A stretch of DNA of 64,000 nucleotides from Ciceribacter sichuanensis. GTDB taxonomy: Bacteria; Pseudomonadota; Alphaproteobacteria; Rhizobiales; Rhizobiaceae. The stretch spans positions 124,001 through 188,000 of the forward strand of contig NZ_JAMXLX010000005.1 in NCBI RefSeq assembly GCF_024055605.1. The letters run 5' to 3'. The position numbers and the translations under genes are program-made. Positions 15,217 through 24,302 of the stretch are shown in pieces; position 1 is the first letter of the stretch, and each line of letters starts with the position of its first letter. The notes below the pieces were generated by a model that did no database searches, was not told the DNA's origin, and worked only from the letters and a program-made list of their open reading frames with translations.

Positions 15217-16080
15217 TCATATGGCGGCAATCAGGAAGTCGAGAAGTGCGCGCAGCCTCGGCAGACGGCGCATGTCACGATGGTAGCCCAGCCATGTGTC
15301 CCGTCCCGGCGGAGGTGCCTGGAGTTCGACGCGGCGAATGCCTGATGTCTTGTTGCCGAGCGGCACCGGGAGAACCGCCATTCCCGCCCCGCCGGCGCAT
15401 AGGCGGGCCTGGACATCCCGGTTGTTACTGCGCATGGCAACGAATGCGCCGGGAAAGCTCTCGCGGAGCCAGGCCACGTCCGGCATGCTGCCGAACGCCT
15501 CGTCCATCGTCACCACGCTCAAGCCCTCGCCGTCGCCTATCGCCGGGTCGGGGAAGCCCTCCGGTACGTAAAGCCCGTACTCGACATGCGTGAACTTGCG
15601 GGAGACGACGTCGACCTCGGTGAAGGGCCGGATGCGAAACACCAGATCGGCCTCGCGGCGGGAGAGGTTGAGCAGCCGCGAATCCGTCAGCAGTTCGATC
15701 ACGACCTTCGGATGCCGCCGGGAGAACTCGGCAAGCAGGGGCGACAGGACATGCACCCCGAACCAGTCCGAACTGGAGATCCTGATGAGCCCGTCGAGTT
15801 CGTTTCGGCTTCCCGCGAGGCCGCGCTCGACGGCAATCGCCTCCTCCTCCATGCGTTCGGCATGGGGCAGCAGCAACCTGCCCTCGTCGGTCAGGACAAA
15901 ACCGTCGGTCGTTCTCTGGAACAGCACGGTGCCGAGCGCTGCCTCCAGGGCTTTCAGCCGCCGACCCATGGTCGGCTGGGTGAGGCCGAGCCGTCGGGCA
16001 CCCGCGCCCAATGTGCCTTCGCGGGCGACCGCGAGGAAAATGCGAAAATCGCTCCATTCCGGCGCCATGCGGACCCTCAT
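15217..16080 (-). CDS. LysR family transcriptional regulator
   Basis: 287 residues. The N-terminal winged helix-turn-helix (about 8-65) has FLAVAREGTLGAGARRLGLT followed by QPTMGRRLKALE, and a periplasmic-binding-like effector domain spans about 90-285. It is divergent from a quinone-oxidoreductase-like gene, so it probably controls that gene and itself. ATGs at 16080 and 16068 are both possible starts. The effector is unknown. Confidence 0.9.
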   Translation of the reverse strand: MRVRMAPEWSDFRIFLAVAREGTLGAGARRLGLTQPTMGRRLKALEAALGTVLFQRTTDGFVLTDEGRLLLPHAERMEEEAIAVERGLAGSRNELDGLIRISSSDWFGVHVLSPLLAEFSRRHPKVVIELLTDSRLLNLSRREADLVFRIRPFTEVDVVSRKFTHVEYGLYVPEGFPDPAIGDGEGLSVVTMDEAFGSMPDVAWLRESFPGAFVAMRSNNRDVQARLCAGGAGMAVLPVPLGNKTSGIRRVELQAPPPGRDTWLGYHRDMRRLPRLRALLDFLIAAI

Positions 16081-16088
16081 TCAAAAAT

Positions 16089-16123
16089 GAATGGATATCA
16101 TGCAATATCTATAATTTCCATTC
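16089..16123. promoter_or_regulatory. Inverted repeat in the LysR / oxidoreductase intergenic region
   Basis: GAATGGA (16089-16095) and TCCATTC (16117-16123), an exact 7-bp inverted repeat with a 21-base AT-rich spacer, in the 93-bp divergent region. Position suits a LysR operator, although the T-N11-A core was not clearly seen. Confidence 0.4.
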
Positions 16124-16173
16124 AATCTACGTGAGCGCAATCTCTGCCCATCGCAACTCAAGGAGTGATGGAG

Positions 16174-17163
16174 ATGACCAATATGAAAGCGCTTGTTCTC
16201 GAAACCTATGGCGCGCCGTTCCGCCTCTCGCATATCGCCCGGCCGGTTGCCGGCGAGGGGCAAGTCCTTGTCCGCATCAAGGCAAGCGGCGTGAACCCGC
16301 TCGACACGAAGATCCGAGCCGGCAACGGCGCGCATGCTCGCCAGTCGCTACCCGCCATTCTCGGCATCGACCTTGCGGGGACGGTGGAGGAGATCGGCCC
16401 CGGCGTGACCGGTTTCCGGCGCGGCGACGAGGTCTACGGGATGACGGGCGGCGTGGGCGGCAATCAGGGATCGCTTGCCGAATTTGCGGCTGTCGATGCG
16501 AGGCTGCTTGCCGTCAAGCCGGCAACATTGAGCATGCGGGAGGCTGCGGCGCTTCCCCTGGTCTTCATCACCGCCTGGGAAGGTCTCGTCGACCGCGTGG
16601 GCGTGAAGCCCGGCCAGACAGTGCTCGTGCTGGGGGCGGGCGGCGGGGTCGGTCACATCGCCGTCCAGATCGCCAGGGCGTTCGGCGCCGAGGTCTATGG
16701 TGTCGATAGCGCCGGCAAGGCCGATTACCTGCGCAGCCTTGGAGCGGTGCCAATCGACTATGCTTCCGAGGACGTCGAGGCCTATGTGCAGAAATACACC
16801 GGCGGGAAAGGCTTCGACGTTGTTTATGACACGGTCGGAGGCGCTTCGCTCGACACGGCATTCAGGGCCGTCAAGCGTTTCGGCCATGTGGCGAGCAGTC
16901 TGGGCTGGGGCACCCATGCCCTTGCACCCCTGTCCTTCAAGGCCGCGACCTATTCCGGCGTCTTCACGCTCCTGCCGCTCCTGACTGGCGAAGGCCGCGA
17001 ACATCACGGCGAGATCATGCGGGAAGCCACAAGACTTGCCGAGGCCGGCAAGATCGTGCCGAGGCTGGACCGGCGTCAGTTCGATTTTTCGACCGCGACC
17101 GAGGCGCACGAACTGATCGAAACGCGTGGGGCAGACGGAAAGCTGGTCGTCAACATCGACTGA
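16174..17163 (+). CDS. Medium-chain dehydrogenase/reductase, zinc-free quinone oxidoreductase type
   Basis: About 329 residues. The N-terminal GroES-like domain has ASGVNPLDTKIRAG and ILGIDLAGTVEEIGPGV; the NADPH-binding Rossmann motif is LGAGGGVGHIAVQIARAFGA (about 150-170). The zinc-binding cysteines of alcohol dehydrogenases are absent, so it resembles NADPH:quinone reductases or enone reductases. The ATG at 16174 has AAGGAG eight bases upstream; an ATG at 16168 and a GTG at 16165 are too close to that site. Likely regulated by the divergent LysR protein. Substrate unknown. Confidence 0.86.
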   Translation: MTNMKALVLETYGAPFRLSHIARPVAGEGQVLVRIKASGVNPLDTKIRAGNGAHARQSLPAILGIDLAGTVEEIGPGVTGFRRGDEVYGMTGGVGGNQGSLAEFAAVDARLLAVKPATLSMREAAALPLVFITAWEGLVDRVGVKPGQTVLVLGAGGGVGHIAVQIARAFGAEVYGVDSAGKADYLRSLGAVPIDYASEDVEAYVQKYTGGKGFDVVYDTVGGASLDTAFRAVKRFGHVASSLGWGTHALAPLSFKAATYSGVFTLLPLLTGEGREHHGEIMREATRLAEAGKIVPRLDRRQFDFSTATEAHELIETRGADGKLVVNID

Positions 17164-17176
17164 GGACATCCGTAAC

Positions 17177-17218
17177 GCAATGGTGCGGGTCCGCAGGGTT
17201 GCGGACCCGCACCATTGC
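17177..17218. terminator. Long perfect hairpin between convergent genes
   Basis: A 19-bp perfect stem (17177-17195 with 17200-17218; arm begins GCAATGGTGCGGG) with a 4-base loop GGGT. It is placed 13 bp after the oxidoreductase stop and 8 bp before the fucD stop. It has no T-run but is unusually stable and probably blocks readthrough both ways. Confidence 0.75.
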
Positions 17219-17226
17219 CGTCTTGC

Positions 17227-18504
17227 TTATCCGTTGAACGTATAGTCCGCGATCGACTGCTTTTTCATCTCGATGGAGAAGCCCGGCAGCGACGGCGGCA
17301 TGTAGGCGGCGTTCTCGATCCGGCAGGGATCGATGAAGTGTTCGTGCAGATGATCGACGAACTCGATGACGCGACCTTCCCTGGTGCCGGAGATGGCGAT
17401 GTAGTCGATCATCGAAAGGTGCTGGACGTATTCGCAAAGTCCAACGCCGCCGGCGTGAGGCCAGACGGGCAGATTGTACTTCGCGGCCATCAGCAGGACT
17501 GCCAGCACTTCGTTCAGGCCACCCATGCGGCACGAGTCGATCTGCACGATGTCGATCGCGCCGCCGGCGATCATCTGCTTGAAGATGATGCGGTTCTGGC
17601 ACATCTCGCCGGTCGCGACCTTGACCGGGGCCACCGCTTCGCGGATCGCCTTGTGGCCGGCCACATCGTCCGGGCTGGTCGGTTCCTCGATGAAGAACGG
17701 CTTGTAGACCGAAAGCTCCTTCACCCAGTCGATGGCCTCCCCGACTTCCCAGACCTGGTTGGCGTCGATCATCATGTAACGGTCGTCACCGATGACTTCG
17801 CGGGCGATCCTGAGACGGCGCTTGTCGTCTTCCAGATCGCGGCCGACCTTCATCTTGATGTGGGTGAAGCCCTGATCGACGGCCTCCTGGCAGAGGCGGC
17901 GCAACTTCTCGTCGGAATAACCGAGCCAGCCGGCAGACGTGGTGTAGCAGGGATAGCCTTCCTTCTGGAGGAGGGCGATGCGCTCGGCCTTTCCTTCCTC
18001 GGCCTTCTTCAGGATCGCCAGCGCCTCTTCCGGCGTGATGGCGTCCGTCAGGTAGCGGAAGTCGACGATGGAGAGGATTTCCTCTGGCGCCATCTCTGCG
18101 ACGAGACGCCAGACCGGCTTGCCGGCCTGTTTGGCAAGGATATCCCAGACGGCGTTGACCACGGCGCCGGTGGCCAGATGCATGGCGCCCTTGTCGGGAC
18201 CGATCCAGCGAAGCTGACTGTCGCTCGTCACATGCCGCCAGAAGCGGCCGGGATTGGCCTTGACCCAATCAAGATCCAGTCCCACCACCAGATGCTTCAT
18301 GGCGTCGATCGCGGCGCAGCAGATCTCGTTGCCGCGACCGATCGTGAAGGTCAGGCCATGGCCTTCCAGACCGGGCTGGTCGGTTTCGAGCACGACATAG
18401 GCCGCGGAGTAATCTGGATCCGGATTCATCGCATCCGAGCCGTCGAGGCTCTGGGAAGTGGGAAAGCGCAGGTCAATACTGCGCAGGCTGGTGATCTTGG
18501 TCAT
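17227..18504 (-). CDS. fucD: L-fuconate dehydratase (enolase superfamily)
   Basis: 425 residues, the family length. Enolase-superfamily ligands and acid/base residues are visible: HIKMKVGRD (KxK region), MIDANQVW (Asp), FFIEEPTSPDD (Glu), VATGEMCQNR (Glu) and WPHAGGVGLCE (His). VDFRYLTDAITPEEALAIL and SAGWLGYSDE are characteristic of FucD-like proteins. It dehydrates L-fuconate to 2-keto-3-deoxy-L-fuconate. It is the last gene of the minus-strand sugar operon. Related six-deoxy or five-carbon acids are possible extra substrates. Confidence 0.9.
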   Translation of the reverse strand: MTKITSLRSIDLRFPTSQSLDGSDAMNPDPDYSAAYVVLETDQPGLEGHGLTFTIGRGNEICCAAIDAMKHLVVGLDLDWVKANPGRFWRHVTSDSQLRWIGPDKGAMHLATGAVVNAVWDILAKQAGKPVWRLVAEMAPEEILSIVDFRYLTDAITPEEALAILKKAEEGKAERIALLQKEGYPCYTTSAGWLGYSDEKLRRLCQEAVDQGFTHIKMKVGRDLEDDKRRLRIAREVIGDDRYMMIDANQVWEVGEAIDWVKELSVYKPFFIEEPTSPDDVAGHKAIREAVAPVKVATGEMCQNRIIFKQMIAGGAIDIVQIDSCRMGGLNEVLAVLLMAAKYNLPVWPHAGGVGLCEYVQHLSMIDYIAISGTREGRVIEFVDHLHEHFIDPCRIENAAYMPPSLPGFSIEMKKQSIADYTFNG

Positions 18505-18535
18505 GGGTCAAGGCTCTGGGTCTTGAGGGAGGGGA

Positions 18536-19378
18536 TCAGGCGTCGGCTTTGAAGGTCTGCTTCTGGGTGCCGAGGCCTTCGATGCCGAGTTCGACGACGT
18601 CGCCGGCCTTCAGGAAGCGCTGCGGCTTCATGCCGAGGCCGACGCCGGGCGGTGTGCCGGTGGAGATGACGTCACCGGGATGGAGCGACATGAACTGGCT
18701 GAGATAGGAAACGAGATAGGCGACGCCGTAGACCATGGTCTTCGAGGAGCCGTTCTGCATCTTCTCGCCGTTAACCGTCAGCCACATCGAGAGGTTCTGC
18801 GGATCGGCGATCTCGTCCTTCGTTACCAGCCAGGGGCCGATCGGGCCGAAGGTGTCGCAGGACTTGCCCTTGGTCCACTGTCCCGCGCGTTCCGTCTGGA
18901 AGGCGCGTTCGGAAACGTCGTGGGAGACGCAGTAGCCGGCGACGTAGTCCATGGCATCGGCTTCCGAGACATATTTCGCGGTCTTGCCGATGACGACGCC
19001 GAGTTCGACTTCCCAGTCGGTCTTTTCAGAACCGCGCGGGATCAGCACGTCGTCGTTCGGGCCGACGATGGCCGAGGTCGCCTTCATGAAGATGACGGGC
19101 TCCGGCGGAACCTCGGCGCCGGTTTCGGCGGCGTGGTCGGAATAGTTGAGGCCGATGCAGATGAACTTGCCGGTGCCGGCGACGCAGGCGCCGATGCGAT
19201 CGGCCGTCAGCTCCGGCAGCGAGGCGGGGTTGATTGCCGCGATCTTTGCAAGGCCTTCCGGGCCGATTGCCGCGCCACCGATATCGGGGACATGGGCGGA
19301 GAGATCACGGGTCTTGCCGTCCTTGTCGAGAAGAGCGGGCTTTTCCTGGCCGAGGGGGCCAACACGCATGAGTTTCAT
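18536..19378 (-). CDS. Fumarylacetoacetate hydrolase family; probable 2,4-diketo-3-deoxy-L-fuconate hydrolase
   Basis: 280 residues of the FAH fold. Metal-binding acidic residues lie in TDWEVELGVVIG; SHDVSERAFQ, KSCDTFGPIGPW and STGTPPGVGLG are the conserved active-site segments. Placed between fucD and the dehydrogenase, it fits the last step of the non-phosphorylative L-fucose route, which yields pyruvate and L-lactate. That assignment rests on context plus the known role of such homologues. A 2-hydroxyhepta-diene-dioate isomerase annotation would be the generic alternative. Confidence 0.86.
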   Translation of the reverse strand: MKLMRVGPLGQEKPALLDKDGKTRDLSAHVPDIGGAAIGPEGLAKIAAINPASLPELTADRIGACVAGTGKFICIGLNYSDHAAETGAEVPPEPVIFMKATSAIVGPNDDVLIPRGSEKTDWEVELGVVIGKTAKYVSEADAMDYVAGYCVSHDVSERAFQTERAGQWTKGKSCDTFGPIGPWLVTKDEIADPQNLSMWLTVNGEKMQNGSSKTMVYGVAYLVSYLSQFMSLHPGDVISTGTPPGVGLGMKPQRFLKAGDVVELGIEGLGTQKQTFKADA

Positions 19379-19401
19379 CGGGTATTTCCTTTCAGATGAG
19401 A

Positions 19402-20154
19402 TTAGATCGTCCAGCCGCCGTCGATGGCGTAGGCCTGACCAGTGGTATAGGTCGCGGTTGCCAGATGCACCGCCAGATCGGCGATTTCCTCAGGCGTGCC
19501 GAGGCGGCCCATGGGTTGGCGGGCGATGAAGGCGGCGCGGGCGGTTTCATAGTCACCCTGGGCCTTCATGCGGTCCTGCAGGGAGGGGCTTTCCACCGTG
19601 CCGGGGCAGATGGCGTTGCAGCGGATGCCCTGCGCCACATAGTCGGCGGCAACCGACTTGGTGAGGCCGATGACGGCGGCCTTGGTGACGGAATAGGCGC
19701 AGCGGTTCGGCACGCCCTTGATGCTGGACGCGACCGAGGCCATGTTGATGATCGCCCCGCCGCCGCGCTCCAGCATGGAAGGAAGCACGGCGCGGATGGT
19801 GCGCACCATGGCGCGGACGTTGAGGTCGAAGGCGAAGTCCAGATCCTTGTCGGCCATGTCGAGGACCGAGCCGGAATGCACGAAGCCGGCGCAGTTGAAC
19901 AGCACGTCGAAGGGGCCAGCCTCAGCCACGACGGCGGCGACGGCTTCGTCCTTCAGCACGTCGAGCACGCGGGTTTCGATCCCCGCCTCACTGGCGAGGC
20001 TCGTCAGCGCCTCTGCATTGATGTCGGTGGCGACGACGGTTGCTCCAGCTCGGGCGAAGGCGAGCGCGCTCGCCCGGCCGATGCCCTGGCCGGCGGCGGT
20101 GACCAGCACGCGCTTGTTTTCGAGGGGGAGGGACATTTCGAGGGGGGGAGACAT
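19402..20154 (-). CDS. Short-chain dehydrogenase; probable 2-keto-3-deoxy-L-fuconate dehydrogenase
   Basis: 250 residues with the classical SDR motifs: cofactor loop TAAGQGIGRA, NCAGF, Ser in NMASVAS, and catalytic YSVTK with NAICPGTVESPS. An Asp after the second strand (VVATDIN) favours NAD over NADP. It resembles the DHRS6-like group that oxidises 2-keto-3-deoxy-L-fuconate at C4. It lies between the FAH hydrolase and the MaoC gene. An ATG seven codons in (19-residue-shorter cofactor lead) is also possible. Confidence 0.87.
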   Translation of the reverse strand: MSPPLEMSLPLENKRVLVTAAGQGIGRASALAFARAGATVVATDINAEALTSLASEAGIETRVLDVLKDEAVAAVVAEAGPFDVLFNCAGFVHSGSVLDMADKDLDFAFDLNVRAMVRTIRAVLPSMLERGGGAIINMASVASSIKGVPNRCAYSVTKAAVIGLTKSVAADYVAQGIRCNAICPGTVESPSLQDRMKAQGDYETARAAFIARQPMGRLGTPEEIADLAVHLATATYTTGQAYAIDGGWTI

Positions 20155-20183
20155 GGGTTTCTTCCTTTCCTTAAGTCGGCGGA

Positions 20184-20636
20184 TCAGGCGGCCTTGGGCC
20201 GGCGCTCGACGATGTGGATGTGGTCGGCGGCGAGCACGACCTCGCCCTTCTGGTTGATGACTTCGGTGCGCTCGACGATGCGGCCGACTTCTGCGCGCTT
20301 CGGATCGTCTTCCTTCAAGTGAATGGTGACCCGGGTGTGGATGGTGTCACCGATGAACACGGGGCGAATGAACCGCAGGCGGTCATAGCCATAGGAGAAG
20401 GCGGCCGGATTGATGACGCTGGCGGTCAGGCCGACGCCGATGGAAAAGATCATCGTGCCGTGGGCGATGCGCTGGCCGAACGGGGTGGTCTTGGCGAATT
20501 CGGCATCCATGTGATGCGGGAAGAAATCGCCGGTATGGCCGGCATGGACGATGAAATCCGTCTCGGTGATGGTGCGACCCGTCGTCAGGCGCTGTGCGCC
20601 GAGTTCGTAGTCCTCGAAATATTTCAGCTGTTCCAT
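20184..20636 (-). CDS. MaoC-like hydratase (hot-dog fold) within the sugar operon
   Basis: 150 residues with the hydratase-2 core [14 protein letters not shown], a variant of GDxNPLHxD that keeps the Asp and His, followed by [10 protein letters not shown]. MaoC proteins normally hydrate enoyl-CoA thioesters. No enoyl-CoA is expected in fucose catabolism, so its presence between the dehydrogenase genes is unexplained. It may act on a different intermediate or side product. The start at 20636 is the ATG of [11 protein letters not shown]; upstream sequence in this frame overlaps the Gfo/Idh gene. Confidence 0.82.
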   Translation of the reverse strand: MEQLKYFEDYELGAQRLTTGRTITETDFIVHAGHTGDFFPHHMDAEFAKTTPFGQRIAHGTMIFSIGVGLTASVINPAAFSYGYDRLRFIRPVFIGDTIHTRVTIHLKEDDPKRAEVGRIVERTEVINQKGEVVLAADHIHIVERRPKAA

Positions 20637-20647
20637 CGCAATCTTCC

Positions 20648-21718
20648 TTACTGCGGTAGTGTCTCGAGCGCGGTCGCAGGCGCAGCGTTCGACTGATAGA
20701 GCGCCTCGACAAGCGCCATGGTCTTCCAGGCATCCTCGACCGAGGAAACGAGTTCGGCATCTTCGCCGGAGGCAAAGCGCTGGAGGTTGGCCATGCGGCC
20801 GACGAAGGCATCTGGGAACCATGTGCCTTCCAGCGGCACGGTCACCCAGTCGCTGCCGCCCTTCGGATAGATCTCCAGAATGTCCGGTTCGCCGCGCGGA
20901 TAGTCGAGGTTGACGCCGAGCTGGACATAGGCCGCGCCTTCGGTGCCGCAGACGCGGAACTCGCAGGCCTGATGCTTGCGGCCGAACTTGTGATCGTGGT
21001 TGATCGAGACGGCGCAGCGCACCCGGTCGCCATAATCGAGGATCGCGGTGGTGCGGGTCTGCGCCATCCAGTGGTTCGGGTGACCGATCGACTTCGCATG
21101 CACCCCCTTCGGATCGCCCAGAATCTGACGGATGACGTCGAGATAATGGATCGAGTGCATGGCGATCTCGATGCGTGGCAGGCCTTCGAGGAAGGCCCAG
21201 AGCTGCCACGGGGTATCGAGCGCCAGATAGACATCGAAATCCACGACCTCGCCGAGCAGTCCCTTGGCGATGGCATCCTTCAGGCTCAGCATCATCGGTG
21301 CGAAGCGAAGCTGGAAGTTCACGGCCGCCTTGAGGTTTTTCGCCCGGCAGATCTTCAGGATTTCGGTCGCGGCCGCCAGATCCGAACCCATAGGCTTCTG
21401 GATCAGCACCGGCGCGCCATCCGGCAGGGCGGATAGCACTTTGGCATGGGCTGCCGGCGGCGTGGCGAGATCGAAGATCGCGTTCTCCACCGCTGCCGCT
21501 TCTTCGACGGAGGCATAGGCTGTCACGCCCCATTTATCGGCGAGCGCCTTGGCCTTTTCGTAATCGGGATCGTAGAGCCCGGCGATGGGGAACCCGCCCT
21601 TGCCATAGGCGGGAAAATGCGCGTCGCTGACGATGGAGCCGGCGCCGAAGGTGACGATCGGGCGCGGCTTTGCCGGCAGCGGCCAGGACTGGGAGAGGGA
21701 TTTCGGATCGAAGGTCAT
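20648..21718 (-). CDS. Gfo/Idh/MocA family oxidoreductase
   Basis: 356 residues. The N-terminal Rossmann fold has [16 protein letters not shown]; the catalytic K is in LIQKPMGSD (variant of E-K-P); [12 protein letters not shown] carries the conserved His. The C-terminal beta-sheet domain follows. The family oxidises sugars or inositols with NAD(P). It is the only candidate in this operon for the first step, oxidation of the sugar to its lactone. The ATG at 21718 follows GGGGA; a TTG five codons upstream (21733) is less likely. Confidence 0.85.
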   Translation of the reverse strand: MTFDPKSLSQSWPLPAKPRPIVTFGAGSIVSDAHFPAYGKGGFPIAGLYDPDYEKAKALADKWGVTAYASVEEAAAVENAIFDLATPPAAHAKVLSALPDGAPVLIQKPMGSDLAAATEILKICRAKNLKAAVNFQLRFAPMMLSLKDAIAKGLLGEVVDFDVYLALDTPWQLWAFLEGLPRIEIAMHSIHYLDVIRQILGDPKGVHAKSIGHPNHWMAQTRTTAILDYGDRVRCAVSINHDHKFGRKHQACEFRVCGTEGAAYVQLGVNLDYPRGEPDILEIYPKGGSDWVTVPLEGTWFPDAFVGRMANLQRFASGEDAELVSSVEDAWKTMALVEALYQSNAAPATALETLPQ

Positions 21719-21745
21719 AAGCTTTTTCCCCAAGCCGGCACAGCG

Positions 21746-22075
21746 TTACGCATGAAAGAATACCTCCTCCATCGACGCCCACCACTCACCATCCTTGCGG
21801 CTATCAAGGGGCTGCTGGCAGGGCATGCAGACCGCCCACCATTCCTGGGTCTTCGGGTCGGCGGCCATCTTCGCCATGTCGGCTTGGTAGTCGGTGCCGT
21901 GATATTCGAAGAAGGAGAAGAGCAGGTTCTCCGGCTCTTTCAGAAAGATCGAATAGTTCTTGATGTTGCAGGCGGAAATCACCGCCAGCACGTCTGGCCA
22001 GACGGCCGCATGCAGGCGTTTGTATTCCTCGAGCTTTTCCGGCTTCACGCCAATCACCATGCCGATGCGCTGCAT
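21746..22075 (-). CDS. L-rhamnose mutarotase family protein (sugar anomer mutarotase)
   Basis: 109 residues. EEYKRLHAAVWPDV supplies the conserved Tyr, His and Trp-Pro of RhaM-like mutarotases, and a C-terminal SMEEVFF segment closes the dimer sheet. It interconverts alpha and beta anomers of a 6-deoxy sugar before oxidation. It is the sixth gene of the operon. L-fucose and L-rhamnose cannot be told apart from sequence, but the downstream FucD favours fucose. Confidence 0.88.
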   Translation of the reverse strand: MQRIGMVIGVKPEKLEEYKRLHAAVWPDVLAVISACNIKNYSIFLKEPENLLFSFFEYHGTDYQADMAKMAADPKTQEWWAVCMPCQQPLDSRKDGEWWASMEEVFFHA

Positions 22076-22088
22076 AGTCGTTTCCTCC

Positions 22089-23198
22089 TTACCGGATCTC
22101 GCGGTCGAATTCTGTGATCCGGCGGCTGTCGATGGCGTCCCAGTCCCACTCTATGCCGAGGCCGGGCGTCTCGGGCGCGAGCGCCATGCCGTCCTTAATC
22201 CTCAGGCGCGAGGTGGTGATGTCGTCGAGTTGCGGGATGTATTCGACATATTTGCCGTTCGGCACGGCGCAGGTCAGGCTGACATGCAGTTCCATCAGGA
22301 AGTGCGGGCAGACCGGCATGTCGAATGCTTCGGCCGCATGCGCCACCTTGAGCCAAGGGGTGATGCCGCCGATGCGGCCGGCATCCACCTGCACGATGGA
22401 GCAGGCTCCCTTCTGCATGTATTCCCGGAAGTGGCGGATCGAATAGAGCGACTCGCCGACCGCGACCGGTGTGGCGGTCGAACGATTAAGCCTGACGTGA
22501 CCGTCGATATCGTCGGCCGGGAGTGGCTCCTCCAGCCATGCAAGGTCGAGTTCCCTCAGCCGCTCGGCGCGGCGGATCACCTCGTCGACGGCGAAGCCCT
22601 GATTGGCATCGGTCATGATCTCGTAGGCATCGCCGACGGCCTTGCGAACGGCCGAGAGGCGGGCGAAATCCTCGGAGCCGCTCGGCTTGCCGATCTTCAC
22701 CTTCGAGCCGCGAAAACCCTTGGACTTTGCCTCCAGCGCATCCTCGACGAGCGCCTCGGTCGGAATATGCAGCCAGCCGCCTTCGGTGGTGTAGAGCGGG
22801 CAGCGATCCTTGGCACCACCTGCGAGCTTCCATAGCGGCAGGCCCTGCTTGCGGGCACGAAGATCCCAGAGCGCGGTGTCGATGGCCGCAAGCGCAATCG
22901 AGGTGATCGCGCCGATGGTGGTCGCGTGGGTGGCGAATTCCAGTTCATGCCAGATCGCCTCGATCCGGTCCGCGTCGCGGCCGATCAGGCGTGGCGCCAG
23001 ATGATCGGCAAGAAGCCGCATGACGGAGGAGCCGCCGGTGCCGATGGTGTAGCTGTAGCCGGTGCCGGTGGCGCCGTCGCTGTCGGTGATGATGACGAGC
23101 GGGGTTTCCTGGCTGACGAAGCTCTGGATCGCGTCGGTACGCTCGACCTTCGGGCGAAGGTCGACCATCTTCAGCTCTATGCGTTCGATCTTCGCCAT
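22089..23198 (-). CDS. Mandelate racemase / muconate lactonizing enzyme family dehydratase
   Basis: 369 residues, a second enolase-superfamily enzyme. Seen: SKVKIGK (KxK), MTDANQGF (Asp), WLEEPLPADD (Glu), AVGESLYS (Glu), DAGRIGG and CPHFLMELH (His base). The Lys and His pair suggests a sugar-acid dehydratase or racemase. It is distinct from FucD in the same operon and may process a different stereoisomer (for example L-galactonate, D-arabinonate or L-lyxonate); this is inference. It starts 3 bp after the ABC ATPase stop. Confidence 0.85.
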   Translation of the reverse strand: MAKIERIELKMVDLRPKVERTDAIQSFVSQETPLVIITDSDGATGTGYSYTIGTGGSSVMRLLADHLAPRLIGRDADRIEAIWHELEFATHATTIGAITSIALAAIDTALWDLRARKQGLPLWKLAGGAKDRCPLYTTEGGWLHIPTEALVEDALEAKSKGFRGSKVKIGKPSGSEDFARLSAVRKAVGDAYEIMTDANQGFAVDEVIRRAERLRELDLAWLEEPLPADDIDGHVRLNRSTATPVAVGESLYSIRHFREYMQKGACSIVQVDAGRIGGITPWLKVAHAAEAFDMPVCPHFLMELHVSLTCAVPNGKYVEYIPQLDDITTSRLRIKDGMALAPETPGLGIEWDWDAIDSRRITEFDREIR

Positions 23199-23201
23199 GG
23201 C

Positions 23202-24299
23202 TCAGCCCCTGAGCGTCCTGCCGGTTTCCCGGTCGAACATGTGCGCCTGCGAGAGGTCGAGCGAGAAGGAGAGGCCTTCGCCGCTCTTCAGTGCACGCGG
23301 GTTCAGCATGCGGCTGACCCATTCGCTGGCGCCGAGTTCGGCGAAAACCAGCGTCTCGTTGCCGAGCGGTTCGGTGATCGTCACCTTGAGGTCCGTCTTG
23401 TAAACGTCGGTTTCCTCCCCGGAATGGATGCCGTGGCCTGTCGGGTAGATGTCGTCGGGGCGAAGGCCGAAGGTGACCTGCCGGCCGGCGGTGACGCGCG
23501 AGGCGAACTGCTGCGGCAAAGGCAGGCTGTCGCCATTGGCGAAGACGACGCGGCCGTCGGCGATTTCGGCGTCCTTGAGGTTCATCGGCGGCGAACCGAT
23601 GAAGCCGGCAACGAATTTCGAATTCGGGCGGTGGAATACATCTTCCGGCGTGCCGACCTGTTCGATGTAACCGTCGCGCATGATGACGATGCGGTCGGCG
23701 AGCGTCATGGCCTCGACCTGGTCATGGGTGACGTAGATCACGGTCGATTGCACCTTGGCGTGCAGCTTCTTGATCTCGGTGCGCATCTGGGTTCTGAGCT
23801 TGGCATCGAGGTTTGACAGCGGTTCGTCGAACAGGAAGACATCGGGATGGCGCACGATGGCGCGGCCCATGGCGACGCGCTGGCGCTGGCCACCGGACAG
23901 TTGCGATGGACGACGGTCGAGAAGGGCGGTCAGGTCCAGGGTGCGGGCCGCTTCCTCGACACGGGGGGCGATGTCCTCCGGCTTCATGCCGGCGATTTTC
24001 AGCGAGAAGCCCATGTTTTCGCGCACGGTCATGTGCGGGTAGAGGGCGTAGGACTGGAACACCATGGCGAGGTTGCGAGCGCGTGGCGGCAGGTCGTTGA
24101 CGATCCGGCCGCCAATCTTGAGGTTACCGTCGGAAATCGGTTCGAGGCCGGCGATCATGCGGAGCGTGGTGGACTTGCCGCAGCCGGAGGGGCCGACGAG
24201 CGCGATGAATTCGCGGTCCGCCACTTCGAGGTCGATGCCGTGCACCACTTCGAGCGCGCCGTAGCGCTTGACCAGCTTTTCGAGGGAAACGGTTGCCAT
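23202..24299 (-). CDS. Sugar ABC transporter ATP-binding protein (UgpC/MsmK type)
   Basis: 365 residues. Walker A is [12 protein letters not shown], the signature [14 protein letters not shown], Walker [14 protein letters not shown], the switch His in VIYVTHDQ, and a C-terminal TOBE/MalK-like domain occupies about 240-365. It powers the importer made by the two permease genes and the binding protein upstream in the same operon. Confidence 0.94.
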   Translation of the reverse strand: MATVSLEKLVKRYGALEVVHGIDLEVADREFIALVGPSGCGKSTTLRMIAGLEPISDGNLKIGGRIVNDLPPRARNLAMVFQSYALYPHMTVRENMGFSLKIAGMKPEDIAPRVEEAARTLDLTALLDRRPSQLSGGQRQRVAMGRAIVRHPDVFLFDEPLSNLDAKLRTQMRTEIKKLHAKVQSTVIYVTHDQVEAMTLADRIVIMRDGYIEQVGTPEDVFHRPNSKFVAGFIGSPPMNLKDAEIADGRVVFANGDSLPLPQQFASRVTAGRQVTFGLRPDDIYPTGHGIHSGEETDVYKTDLKVTITEPLGNETLVFAELGASEWVSRMLNPRALKSGEGLSFSLDLSQAHMFDRETGRTLRG

Positions 24300-24302
24300 G
24301 GT

